From contig JAEZHL010000067.1 in assembly GCA_023416575.1 (NCBI GenBank), positions 1 to 14,772 of the forward strand: a DNA stretch of 14,772 bases, in the 5' to 3' direction. This document shows, piece by piece, positions 6,879 to 13,903 of the stretch. Every line of letters begins with the position of its first letter. Within the stretch, counting starts at the first letter, position 1. The DNA comes from Pseudomonadota bacterium (GTDB taxonomy: Bacteria > Pseudomonadota > Alphaproteobacteria > Rhizobiales > Hyphomicrobiaceae). Under the pieces are notes generated by a model that was given only the letters and a program-made list of their open reading frames with translations, was not told the origin of the DNA and did no database searches. The translations under genes were made by a program, and so were the position numbers.

Positions 6879-7885
6879 GTGCGGCCATGCACGAGACGCC
6901 GCTCGTCGATGTCAGAGGGCTGTCACGCACGTTCGACGTCTCGAAACCATGGCTGAACCGCGTGATCGACGGCGAGCCGCGGCAGCTTCTCAAAGCCGTC
7001 CAGGACGTGACCTTCACCATCGGGCGGCGTGAGACGTTCGCGCTGGTGGGCGAGTCCGGCTCCGGCAAGTCGACAGTCGCGAAAATGGTGGTCGGGCTGC
7101 TCGAGCCCAGCGCCGGTGCCGTCACCATCGACGGCATCGACATGTGGAAGGGGTCCAAGGCGGGCGATCTCAAAGCCCTGCGCCGCCGCATCCAGATGAT
7201 CTTCCAGGATCCCTACGCCAGCCTCAATCCGCGCTGGCGTGTGGGCCGCATCATCGCCGACCCGATCCGTGCATTCGGGCTCGCCCGGGACAGCGCCGAG
7301 ATCGAGCACCGCACGTCGGAGCTACTGCGCCTCGTCGGCCTCGATCCGGCGGACGCGCGCAAGTATCCGCACGAGTTCTCGGGCGGCCAGCGGCAAAGGA
7401 TCTGCATTGCCCGGGCGCTTTCGTCGAAGCCCGAGTTTCTTGTCTGCGACGAGCCAACCTCGGCGCTCGACGTATCGGTACAGGCCCAGATCCTCAATCT
7501 GATGCGCGACCTGCAGGATCAGTTCGGGCTCACGTACCTATTCATCAGCCACAATCTCGCGGTCGTCCGGCACATGGCGACCCGCATCGGCGTGATGTAC
7601 CTCGGCCGCCTCGTCGAGGTCGCCCCCACGCCAGAGCTCTTCGCCGCCCCCCGGCATCCCTATTCGCGCATGCTGCTCGATGCCGTTCCCGATCTGAAGA
7701 TGAGCGGCCGGCCGCGCAAGATGATCGAGGGCGAGATCCCGAACCCGATCGCGCCGCCGCCCGGTTGCGCGTTCCATCCGAGATGTCCGCTCGCCATTGC
7801 GCGCTGCCGCTCCGAGGTGCCTTTGCCCATGGATGCGGATGGCCGTACCGTTGCCTGCCATGTGGCCGAGGCGCAGCGTATCTGA
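6875..7885 (+). CDS. ABC transporter ATP-binding protein, DppF-like
   Basis: This is the second ATPase subunit, 336 residues, last gene of the importer operon. Its ATG (6875) overlaps the stop of the previous gene in an ATGA arrangement, implying translational coupling; the purine-rich GGGGGCGG precedes it. Motifs: Walker A GESGSGKST (59-67), Q-loop FQDPYASLNPR (110-120), signature SGGQRQR (169-175), Walker B FLVCDEP (188-194), D-loop SALDVS and switch His226 in ISHN. The segment KPWLNRVIDGEPRQLLKAV between the first strands and Walker A is typical of DppF/OppF rather than DppD. The C-terminal domain has the four-cysteine pattern GCAFHPRCPLAIARC plus a late Cys (C298, C304, C311, C328). A frame extending upstream to 6764 lies inside the previous gene and is rejected. 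Confidence 0.96.
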   Translation: MSAAMHETPLVDVRGLSRTFDVSKPWLNRVIDGEPRQLLKAVQDVTFTIGRRETFALVGESGSGKSTVAKMVVGLLEPSAGAVTIDGIDMWKGSKAGDLKALRRRIQMIFQDPYASLNPRWRVGRIIADPIRAFGLARDSAEIEHRTSELLRLVGLDPADARKYPHEFSGGQRQRICIARALSSKPEFLVCDEPTSALDVSVQAQILNLMRDLQDQFGLTYLFISHNLAVVRHMATRIGVMYLGRLVEVAPTPELFAAPRHPYSRMLLDAVPDLKMSGRPRKMIEGEIPNPIAPPPGCAFHPRCPLAIARCRSEVPLPMDADGRTVACHVAEAQRI

Positions 7886-7986
7886 GCCGACAGGACCATT
7901 GTTCTTGCCGGTCACTCGCGGCTTCGGCGTTTCCTTTCGCCCGCGGGCAAGGCAGGCGACCGCGCGCAGCCCCCGCCAACCGGAAC

Positions 7987-8029
7987 TTGCCCCCTCCCTT
8001 CCCGTTAACCGGTGGAAGGAAGTTGGCAA
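7987..8029 (+). promoter_or_regulatory. stem-loop in the leader of the small exported protein gene
   Basis: 7987-8002 and 8014-8029 form an imperfect inverted repeat: 13 of 16 positions pair, as an outer 5 bp (TTGCC/GGCAA), a three-position interrupted section and an inner 6 bp (CCTTCC/GGAAGG partner), around an 11-base loop containing the palindrome GTTAAC. It ends four bases before the AGGAGG ribosome binding site at 8034-8039. It could act as a leader element, or as the 3' end of the transporter operon, although no T-tract follows. Confidence 0.4.
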
Positions 8030-8045
8030 CGAGAGGAGGCCACGC

Positions 8046-8531
8046 GTGTCGTACCCCGCCAAATGGGGTGTATGGGCTGTACTGGCCGCTGCGGTAGGAC
8101 TCGCGACGCCGGCCATGGCACGTGATTTTTCCGATTCCGGGCCCTTGGCTGCCAAGAACAAGCCGGAGTTCAGTCAATCCGCGGCCGAAGTCCGGAAGGG
8201 TCAGCTTTTCGTCACCAAAGGTCTCGTCTGCGATAGCCCGTCGGAGGTGGATGCGGTCATCACGCTGGCGCGGAGCGGCGACAATCTCGAAGCGGCTCTC
8301 GCGCAAGTCAACAGCGGGGCCGAGCTGCCGCGCTGCATCATCGGCCGGATGCTGATCGCCAAGTACGTCGACAAGTCATCGCGGTTCCTGGCGGCCGACG
8401 AGTCGTTCCAGATCCACCACGTTCAGATCGTCGGCATCGTCATGCCAACCCCACACGGCGTCATGCCGATACGGCTGAACAAACCCTTGCAGCAATACGT
8501 CGTCTCGAGCGACCTGTCGGTGTCTGCCTGA
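8046..8531 (+). CDS. small exported protein of unknown function
   Basis: This encodes 161 residues from a GTG start at 8046. The start is decided by a near-perfect Shine-Dalgarno AGGAGG at 8034-8039, six bases upstream, and by the signal peptide it produces: a hydrophobic core WGVWAVLAAAVGLA (about 7-20) with likely cleavage after AMA (residue 25). An upstream open frame from 7797 overlaps the preceding ATPase gene and is rejected. The mature protein of about 136 residues contains KGLVCDSPSEVDAVI (about 58-72), a pattern seen in small rhizobial exported proteins, and two cysteines (C62, C97) that may form a disulfide. The second half is beta-rich. I cannot name a family or activity. It lies 160 bases after the transporter operon and converges on the DUF2938 gene. 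It is probably a separate transcription unit. Confidence 0.75.
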   Translation: MSYPAKWGVWAVLAAAVGLATPAMARDFSDSGPLAAKNKPEFSQSAAEVRKGQLFVTKGLVCDSPSEVDAVITLARSGDNLEAALAQVNSGAELPRCIIGRMLIAKYVDKSSRFLAADESFQIHHVQIVGIVMPTPHGVMPIRLNKPLQQYVVSSDLSVSA

Positions 8532-8551
8532 GCCATCGCCCCGGCAATGGC
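8532..8551. terminator. possible hairpin at the convergent gene ends
   Basis: Immediately after the TGA of the exported protein gene, GCCAT and ATGGC (8532-8536 and 8547-8551) pair, continuing with two more pairs after one mismatch, around the loop CCCG. There is no T-tract on either strand. It sits in the 38-base gap between two converging genes, where a shared terminator would be expected. The evidence is weak. Confidence 0.3.
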
Positions 8552-8569
8552 CCACCCGCATCCCGAAAC

Positions 8570-9049
8570 TCAGCGGATCAGCAGTGCGCCACCGTAGAGC
8601 CCAACGGCGAAAACCGTGTGCGCGACAATGTTGAGGGCACGAATTCGCATCGGGTTCGGGCGCTTCGATGCCGCCCAACCGGCGCCCATTCCGGGCTGCA
8701 GGATGAACCAACCCGCACCGACCGTGACGAGACCCACGATCCAGGCCGGCAGGAAAGTCGGCGCCGCAAGCCAGCCGGGTCCCGCCGCGACCAGCAGGAT
8801 GGCAGCGTAGGCAATGCCGATCGCATAGTGCATCACCCAACCGACGGTCAGCTCGTGCGCGTACGGCTGCGCCGCGGCAATGTCCTTGTGGAACACGGTC
8901 CCGCGGGTGAGATGGCAGAACCAGCGCCCGACGAGCGCCCAGTTCGGCGGTGCAATGCCGAAGAGGGACTTGAGCACGATGGACCAGATGTCCATGAGGG
9001 CCGTGGCGCAGAGGCCGATGAGCAATGACGTCCAGAGGAAATCAACCAT
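8570..9049 (-). CDS. DUF2938-type integral membrane protein
   Basis: This encodes 159 residues with about four membrane-spanning helices, starting MVDFLWTSLLIGLCATALMD. The pattern matches the DUF2938 family: TALMDIWSIVLKSLFG near the N-terminus, PNWALVGRWFCHL (about 35-47), HELTVGWVMHYAIGIAYA (about 65-82), and a C-terminal part with ILQPGMGAGWAASKRPNP (about 115-132) and a final helix. The biochemical role of the family is unknown. The ATG at 9049 is preceded on its own strand by GGAG about nine bases upstream. The MgtC-like gene lies 125 bases upstream on the same strand, so the two might be co-transcribed. Recognition of the family is from memory of its motifs. Confidence 0.85.
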   Translation of the reverse strand: MVDFLWTSLLIGLCATALMDIWSIVLKSLFGIAPPNWALVGRWFCHLTRGTVFHKDIAAAQPYAHELTVGWVMHYAIGIAYAAILLVAAGPGWLAAPTFLPAWIVGLVTVGAGWFILQPGMGAGWAASKRPNPMRIRALNIVAHTVFAVGLYGGALLIR

Positions 9050-9174
9050 GGTCCTGAGGCTCCGAAACCCGCGCCGTGAGCCGCAGGCAATGAGGCAACA
9101 ATCTCAAGACTGTCTACACCCGTCACCGCACCGACCGGAAGCCATCTCGTGCAAGCTTTCGACGAGCAGGACCC

Positions 9175-9639
9175 TCAGTCCTCGATCTTCTTGCCGAGCG
9201 TCTTCGCTTCGATCCAACCGATCCCCCGCAGCACGGCCACGCCGAACACTGCCGCCAGGATGGCGACGAGATAGTAGCCGATCCCGCACGCCACCCCGAT
9301 CGCGCCTGCGAGCCAGACTGCGACCCCGGTCGTCAGGCCCCGGACGTCACCTGCCGACTTGATGATCGCGCCGGCTGCGATGAAGGCGACCCCAGCCGTC
9401 ACGGCGTCGACGATGCGCACCGGGTCGGCCCGCGCATCGGCAGCCTCGCGATAGATTTCGATCGTGATCAGGGTGAACGTCGTCGCCGCCAGCGCGACCA
9501 GGATGTGGGTGCGCAGGCCCGCTCCGCGGCTGCGGATCTCGCGCTCGAAGCCGACGATTCCGCCGAGAACGATTGCGAGCACCATCCGCAACACGATGAC
9601 CAGCTCCGGAAGGGAGCTGCGAAGAACATCGTTGTTCAC
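9175..9639 (-). CDS. MgtC/SapB-family membrane protein (short form)
   Basis: This encodes about 154 residues from a GTG at 9639. The N-terminal helix leads into GGIVGFEREIRSRGAGLRTH, followed by LVALAATTFTLI. A hydrophilic loop ends in VDAVTAGVAFIAAGAII, and the next segment has VRGLTTGVAVWLAGAIGVACG. These are the conserved blocks of the MgtC/SapB family, linked in other bacteria to Mg2+ limitation, membrane potential and virulence. The protein has four to five membrane helices and lacks the C-terminal cytoplasmic ACT-like domain of true MgtC, so it is the short SapB/YhiD-like type. The start is uncertain: no good ribosome binding site precedes the GTG, and the frame stays open to 9765, but the extra 42 residues look unlike protein of this family. 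It is divergent from the EamA transporter gene. Confidence 0.88.
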   Translation of the reverse strand: MNNDVLRSSLPELVIVLRMVLAIVLGGIVGFEREIRSRGAGLRTHILVALAATTFTLITIEIYREAADARADPVRIVDAVTAGVAFIAAGAIIKSAGDVRGLTTGVAVWLAGAIGVACGIGYYLVAILAAVFGVAVLRGIGWIEAKTLGKKIED

Positions 9640-9881
9640 GACGGCAAATCCGGCCGGTGGCCTCTGAGACCTGATCAACGCCGGACCGCGTGACGCGTTC
9701 CGGTTGGCTGCTGCGCATTCCTCGAGAGCACCATCAGACCGAAGTTGGAAAGTGCCCTTCTGCAATTCGGGTGTGCGCTGCGTGAATACCGAATCCGAAG
9801 AAGAGCACTATGCCGGACTGCGGAACCCGATAAGAATGCGTCGAAATGAGAGCCGCGCCGAATGCGCGAGCCGGGGGCCTT
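9640..9881. promoter_or_regulatory. divergent intergenic region between MgtC-like and DMT transporter genes
   Basis: About 240 bases separate the two divergent starts and should hold a promoter for each. The only visible symmetry is an 11-base palindrome CGCGT-G-ACGCG at 9687-9697. I find no convincing -35/-10 pair or known operator. If the MgtC-like protein really started at 9765, half of this stretch would be coding. Confidence 0.35.
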
Positions 9882-10787
9882 ATGCCGGATTCGAATACCC
9901 TGCTACGACACGATCGCGCCAAAGCGATCGGCCTGGTGATCGTCGCCGTCGTGATGTTCTCGTGCCTCGACGCGACCGTGAAGTACATTGTCTCGACGAC
10001 CGACCTCCCGCTCAGCCAAGTCGTGTGGCTGCGCTTCTTCTGCCAATTCCTGTTCGTCGTGGCCGCGCTCGGTATGGTCAGTCTCCCGCGGCTGCTCCGG
10101 ACGCAGAGGCTCAAGCACCAGGTCGCGCGCTCGGTTCTGATGCTGCTGTCGACGCTGTGCAATTTCCTGGCTCTGCGCCATCTGAGGCTCGACCAGACGA
10201 CGACGATCAACTTCCTGGCGCCGTTGACCGTCGCCCTGCTTGCGGGCCCAGTGCTCGGAGAGTGGGTCGGATGGCGGCGCATGGTGGCCATCATGGTCGG
10301 CTTCGCCGGTGTCCTCGTCGCCATTCGGCCGGGTTTCGGCGGCTTCCACCCGGCGTTTCTGCCGGCGCTCGGATGCATGTTCGCCTATGCGGGCTTCATT
10401 CTCCTGACCCGCTATCTGGCCGCCTACGACACGTCCGACGTCACGCTGTTCTATTCGATGTTGATCGGCGCCGTGGTCATGGCACCTCTGGCCATGATCG
10501 ACTGGGTCTGGCCGGCCGACGCGTTCACCTGGATGGTGCTGCTGTCACTCGGATTCTGGGCCGGGCTCGGCCACTATGTCTTCATCGTCGCCCACCGATG
10601 GGCGCCCGCCTCCGTCCTGTCGCCGTTCATCTACGTGCAGCTGCTGTCGGTGACAGCGTGCGGCTATCTCATCTTCGGCGACCTGCCGGACCTATGGACG
10701 CTCATCGGCTCCGCCATCATCGTCGCGTCGGGCATCTACCTGCTGAACAGGGAAAGGTCGGTGCACAAACAGGAGGTGAAGTCGTGA
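9882..10787 (+). CDS. EamA/DMT-superfamily transporter
   Basis: This is an inner-membrane transporter of 301 residues with about ten hydrophobic helices in two EamA repeats, the standard DMT architecture. The first repeat runs from AIGLVIVAVVMFSCLDATVK through WLRFFCQFLFVVA, ALRHLRLDQTTTINFLAPL and VALLAGPVLGEWVGWRRM. The second starts near FLPALGCMFAYAGFILLTRY and ends with YVQLLSVTACGYLIFGDLPD and a last helix, IGSAIIVASGIYLLNRE. The Pro/Leu-rich helix 4 and the GE-W motif at its end are typical. Members export amino acids, metabolites or drugs; the substrate here cannot be told. ATG 9882 is preferred because GGGGG lies just upstream; ATG 9846 would add 12 residues. The stop overlaps a palindrome shared with the converging gmk gene. 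Confidence 0.92.
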   Translation: MPDSNTLLRHDRAKAIGLVIVAVVMFSCLDATVKYIVSTTDLPLSQVVWLRFFCQFLFVVAALGMVSLPRLLRTQRLKHQVARSVLMLLSTLCNFLALRHLRLDQTTTINFLAPLTVALLAGPVLGEWVGWRRMVAIMVGFAGVLVAIRPGFGGFHPAFLPALGCMFAYAGFILLTRYLAAYDTSDVTLFYSMLIGAVVMAPLAMIDWVWPADAFTWMVLLSLGFWAGLGHYVFIVAHRWAPASVLSPFIYVQLLSVTACGYLIFGDLPDLWTLIGSAIIVASGIYLLNRERSVHKQEVKS

Positions 10788-10801
10788 GCTAGCTCACGAC
10801 T
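10780..10801. terminator. perfect 22-base palindrome between convergent genes (candidate bidirectional terminator)
   Basis: The half-site AGTCGTGAGCT (10780-10790) is followed at once by its exact reverse complement (10791-10801), with no spacer. It contains the TGA of the DMT transporter gene (10785-10787) and two bases of the TAG of gmk (10800-10802). As RNA it would give a hairpin of up to about nine base pairs on either strand. No T-tract follows in either direction, so it may act with Rho or as a 3'-end protector. The symmetry is directly visible; the terminator role is inferred. Confidence 0.55.
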
Positions 10802-11438
10802 ACAGCGCTTCCTGCATCTCACGCACGAAATCGCTGAGGCCCAGCAGCCGCTCCCGGCGCAGGCGCTCCGCTGCCAGGATCGAACGCAGCCCGGCGATAC
10901 TCACCTCCAGGTCGGCGTTGACGATCACGTAATCATACTCGGCCCAGTGGCTGATCTCGGCTGCCGCAGCGGACATGCGGCGGGCGACCGAAGCGGGGTC
11001 ATCCTGAGCCCGCGTCGTCAGCCGCTGCTCCAGGATCTCGCCCGACGGCGGCAGGATGAACACCCGTACGAGGTCCTGCGCGACCTTCTCGTTGAGCTGC
11101 TGGGCCCCCTGCCAGTCGATGTCGAACAGGACGTCGCGACCGGATGAGAGCGCCCGTTCGACGGCTGAGCGCGGGGTGCCGTAATAGTTGTCGAACACCC
11201 GCGCCCATTCGAGCAGGTCGCCGGCATCGCGCATGCGGCTGAACTCGGACTCGCTGACGAAGTAGTAATCCTTGCCCTCGACCTCGCCGGGGCGCGGCTT
11301 GCGGGTCGTCACCGAGACGGACATCTGGATCTGGCTGTCAGCCGCAAGCAGGCGTTTCGCCAGCGTGGTCTTTCCTGCACCCGATGGTGAGGACAGAACC
11401 AGCATGATGCCGCGACGGTCGATGGAAAGCGAATGCAC
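10800..11438 (-). CDS. gmk: guanylate kinase
   Basis: This enzyme phosphorylates GMP to GDP with ATP, an essential step of guanine nucleotide synthesis and salvage in the cytoplasm. It has 212 residues, as usual. The P-loop SSPSGAGKTT lies at 16-25; the GMP-binding segment is VTTRKPRPGEVEGKDYYFV (about 44-62). FDIDWQGAQQL (about 109-119) and the lid/C-terminal region with RRMSAAAAEI follow in the family order. The start is a GTG at 11438, which gives the normal short RRGIMLVLSSPSG lead; a later ATG would cut into the first strand. It begins four bases after the stop of the YicC gene, so the two are in one operon and probably translationally coupled. It is the last gene of the minus-strand run and ends at the palindrome shared with the DMT gene. 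Confidence 0.97.
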   Translation of the reverse strand: MHSLSIDRRGIMLVLSSPSGAGKTTLAKRLLAADSQIQMSVSVTTRKPRPGEVEGKDYYFVSESEFSRMRDAGDLLEWARVFDNYYGTPRSAVERALSSGRDVLFDIDWQGAQQLNEKVAQDLVRVFILPPSGEILEQRLTTRAQDDPASVARRMSAAAAEISHWAEYDYVIVNADLEVSIAGLRSILAAERLRRERLLGLSDFVREMQEAL

Positions 11439-11442
11439 GGGT

Positions 11443-12330
11443 CTACTCTATGTTCTGGATCTGCTCTCGCATCTGCTCGATGAGCGCCTTGAGCTCAAGG
11501 CCTGTGCGCGTGATCTCCCCGTCATTCGACTTCGAGCACAGCGTATTGGCCTCTCGATTGAACTCCTGCGACAGAAAATCGAGCCTGCGCCCGACCGGCT
11601 CACGCGTATCGAGCAATTCACGGGCGGCAGCAACATGCACCTGCAGCCGCTGCAGCTCCTCCTCGATATCGGCGCGCGTCGCAAGCAGCGCGGCCTCCTG
11701 GTGGAGCCGCGCCTCATCGAAGCTCGAGGAGGCATCGAGTAGCCGCACCACCTGCTCGCGCAGCCTCTGGCGGATGGCTTCGGCCGACCGCGCTGGCGAT
11801 CGCCTGATGGTGTCCAGGCAACGCTCGATGGCAGACAAATGCTCCATGAGCACCAGCCGCAGCCGACTGCCCTCCGCCCCGCGTGCCGCCTGAAGCCCTT
11901 CGAGCGCGCTCTCGAAGCTCTCCAGCATCGCGCGCGCCCGGATCTGGGCTTCTTCCTCGCTCTCATCGACCTCGACGAGTTCCAGCACACCCTTCACGGC
12001 CAGGAGACCGTCGACGCTCACACTGCCGCCGCCGACGGCGGCGCGGACTCGCTCGGCAGCGCTCACGACCTGCTGCAGCAGATCCGCATTGAGCCTGATC
12101 TGTGACACCCGTTCCTCGCGCCGGACCGTGAGTGAGATGGCGACATTGCCCCGTGCCAAGCGCTTGGTCGCCGTTTCGCGCAACCGCGGCTCGAGCGTCT
12201 CGTAACCCGGCGGCAATTTTAGGCGCACATCGAGGCCGCGACCGTTGACGCTGCGCACCTCCCAGTGCCAGCGCGTTTGCCCGGCAACGCCATCGGCGCG
12301 GGCGAATCCGGTCATGCTTTTGAGTGCCAT
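11443..12330 (-). CDS. yicC: YicC/YloC-family endoribonuclease
   Basis: This encodes 295 residues, the family's usual length. The N-terminus MALKSMTGFARADG and the block VRSVNGRGLDVRLKLPPGYE (about 25-44) are the YicC_N signature. The C-terminal DUF1732 domain ends with DFLSQEFNREANTLCSKSND and EITRTGLELKALIEQMREQI. A helical, charged central section (about 120-230) joins them. E. coli YicC has been reported to be an endoribonuclease, and homologues neighbour gmk in many bacteria. The ATG at 12330 gives the canonical N-terminus; the open frame upstream to 12375 is rejected. No Shine-Dalgarno is visible before it. It lies 244 bases downstream of mltG and four bases before gmk. Confidence 0.95.
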   Translation of the reverse strand: MALKSMTGFARADGVAGQTRWHWEVRSVNGRGLDVRLKLPPGYETLEPRLRETATKRLARGNVAISLTVRREERVSQIRLNADLLQQVVSAAERVRAAVGGGSVSVDGLLAVKGVLELVEVDESEEEAQIRARAMLESFESALEGLQAARGAEGSRLRLVLMEHLSAIERCLDTIRRSPARSAEAIRQRLREQVVRLLDASSSFDEARLHQEAALLATRADIEEELQRLQVHVAAARELLDTREPVGRRLDFLSQEFNREANTLCSKSNDGEITRTGLELKALIEQMREQIQNIE

Positions 12331-12574
12331 ACGAGGAAATCCGCGAGCGCAGGCTGCACGCCGGTGCGCGATCAATTGAACCTAGAGTGCGAGCAGCGAC
12401 GAAGCCGCAAAGCGTCAGGGAAAATCAACGGCGGAAGCCTGCCGGCGGGCGGATCAGGCTCCAGGTGAGTGCCGTCACACTAGCGGCTGGCGACCCAGCC
12501 AACAAGCGAACATGAAGACGCGGCGACCGGCCCACGCGTGCCGGGATGAGTCGCGACGACCCGGCGTGGCTGGA
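12331..12574. other. non-coding gap between mltG and yicC with small hairpins
   Basis: I see no gene in these 244 bases. It contains a six-base-pair hairpin with a four-base loop, GGCTGG-CGAC-CCAGCC (12485-12500), a six-base inverted repeat AGCCTG/CAGGCT (12436-12441 and 12455-12460), and a five-base repeat CCGGG/CCCGG (12541-12545 and 12560-12564). None is followed by a T-tract on the minus strand, so a terminator for mltG is not evident. A promoter for yicC-gmk probably lies here, but no clear -35/-10 stands out. Confidence 0.35.
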
Positions 12575-13903
12575 TCACCGCGGTTTACGGACCGGGAGCG
12601 GCGGGATGGAGTCGGCCTCTGCCGTGCTCGAGGATTTGCTGGCCGCAGCCGGGGCGGATGTCTGCTGTCCGACAGCCGGAGCCGTGTCACTGTCGTCATC
12701 TCCGGCGACGGCAGCGGTATTGCCCTGCTCCTTGGCCGCAGCTTCCGCCTGCTTCGCCCTGATCTCCTTCTCGACCTTACGCCAGTTGGCGACAGCGACG
12801 TTGTGCTCCTCCAACGTCTGCGAGAAGACGCTGCCGCCATTCCCGCTGGCGACGAAATAGAGGTAGTTCGTCGGTGACGGGTTGAGCACGGCCTCAATGG
12901 CTTCCCTGCCAGGGTTGCAGATCGGCGTCGGCGGCAATCCGCGCATCTGGTAGGTGTTGTGGCTCGTTTTCTGCTGGATCTCGGAGCGGTAGATCGGCTT
13001 GCCCCAGTTCACCTGACCGCCCTGGAGCCCGTAGAGAATGGTCGGATCCGACTGCAGCGGCATCCCCCGCCGCAGGCGGTTGATGAACACCGAGGCGATG
13101 TCCTCATACTTGTCGTTGCGACCCGTCTCGCGCTCGACGATCGAAGCGAGGATGACGGCTTCCTCGATGCTCCGGAACGGCAGATCCGGCTGGCGTGCCT
13201 GCCAAGCCGCACTCAGGAACTTTGACCGCTTGTCCTGCAGCATCGAGATCACGGCCTTGCGGGACGTCCCTCGCGGCACGTGGTAGGTGTCGGGCATCAA
13301 CGTGCCCTCCTCGGGCACGACGTCGATGTCGTCGACGAGGCTCTGATCCGCTCGCAGACGCTCGACAATCTGGTGGCTCGTCAGCCCCTCAGGGATCGTC
13401 AGCCGGAAGAGGGCGACTTTGCCCTCCCCGATCAGATCGGCCACGTCGCGCATGCTGACGCCCGGCTTCAGCTCGTAATCGCCAGCCTTGAGTTGTAGCG
13501 CCTTGCTTCCAAACAGGCTCGAAAGCTGGCGCGACAGATAGTAGGCGACGAAAACGTGCTGGCTCGAGATGATCCCTTCCCGCTCGAGCCGCTGGGCGAT
13601 GTCCCGCGAGCCTTCGCCACGGCGTATCACCACCGTCCGGGTCTCCTGCAATGGGCCTGCCTTGTCGAGCTCGGACGAGACCCAGAATACGGCCCCGGCG
13701 CCAATGGCCAGCGCGAGGACACTGAATGTCAGGAGTGCGTTGACGAACCTGAGAGTGGGACCCAACCTTTTCACCTCGCGGCGCGTTCTCGAGCCCTTCG
13801 GCCGTGACGGTGCGCGAGTCGGCTCCAATGCTTCCGCCGGACTGCGCGGCATGACACCCGCCGTTCGCGTACGTCCGTCTCGGGCGGGCCGAACTTTCAC
13901 CAT
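12575..13903 (-). CDS. mltG: endolytic murein transglycosylase MltG
   Basis: This inner-membrane lytic transglycosylase cleaves nascent peptidoglycan strands and helps set glycan chain length. It has 442 residues, longer than E. coli MltG. A very basic cytoplasmic tail (1-50) precedes one membrane helix (about 53-75). The periplasmic part starts with a LysM-like subdomain (about 90-165), including GEGSRDIAQRLEREGII and LKAGDYELKPGVS. The catalytic YceG domain contains IPEGLTSHQIVERL (about 170-183), PDTYHVPRGTS, and ILASIVERETG (251-261), where E257 aligns with the family's catalytic glutamate, then VFINRLRRGMPLQSDPTILYG and SHNTYQMRGLPPTPICNPG. The last 65 residues are Ala/Ser/Asp-rich, ending PPLPVRKPR, and are probably disordered. 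The ATG at 13903 was chosen over a GTG at 13942; neither has a strong ribosome binding site. It lies between fabF and yicC. Confidence 0.96.
   Translation of the reverse strand: MVKVRPARDGRTRTAGVMPRSPAEALEPTRAPSRPKGSRTRREVKRLGPTLRFVNALLTFSVLALAIGAGAVFWVSSELDKAGPLQETRTVVIRRGEGSRDIAQRLEREGIISSQHVFVAYYLSRQLSSLFGSKALQLKAGDYELKPGVSMRDVADLIGEGKVALFRLTIPEGLTSHQIVERLRADQSLVDDIDVVPEEGTLMPDTYHVPRGTSRKAVISMLQDKRSKFLSAAWQARQPDLPFRSIEEAVILASIVERETGRNDKYEDIASVFINRLRRGMPLQSDPTILYGLQGGQVNWGKPIYRSEIQQKTSHNTYQMRGLPPTPICNPGREAIEAVLNPSPTNYLYFVASGNGGSVFSQTLEEHNVAVANWRKVEKEIRAKQAEAAAKEQGNTAAVAGDDDSDTAPAVGQQTSAPAAASKSSSTAEADSIPPLPVRKPR

Noticed and set aside
7797..8045. N-terminal extension of the small exported protein upstream of GTG 8046
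   Set aside because: It would overlap the DppF-like gene and bury the signal peptide. The AGGAGG at 8034-8039 clearly points to the GTG at 8046.
7144..8097. 317-codon plus-strand open frame in another frame of the DppF-like gene, running into the spacer
   Set aside because: It is an out-of-frame shadow of an intact ATPase gene, and its product is Arg/Pro/Ala-rich without domains.
9704..10792. 362-codon plus-strand open frame in another frame across the DMT transporter gene
   Set aside because: The overlapping frame encodes a ten-helix EamA transporter. The longer frame is Arg/Pro-rich and has no membrane segments or motifs.
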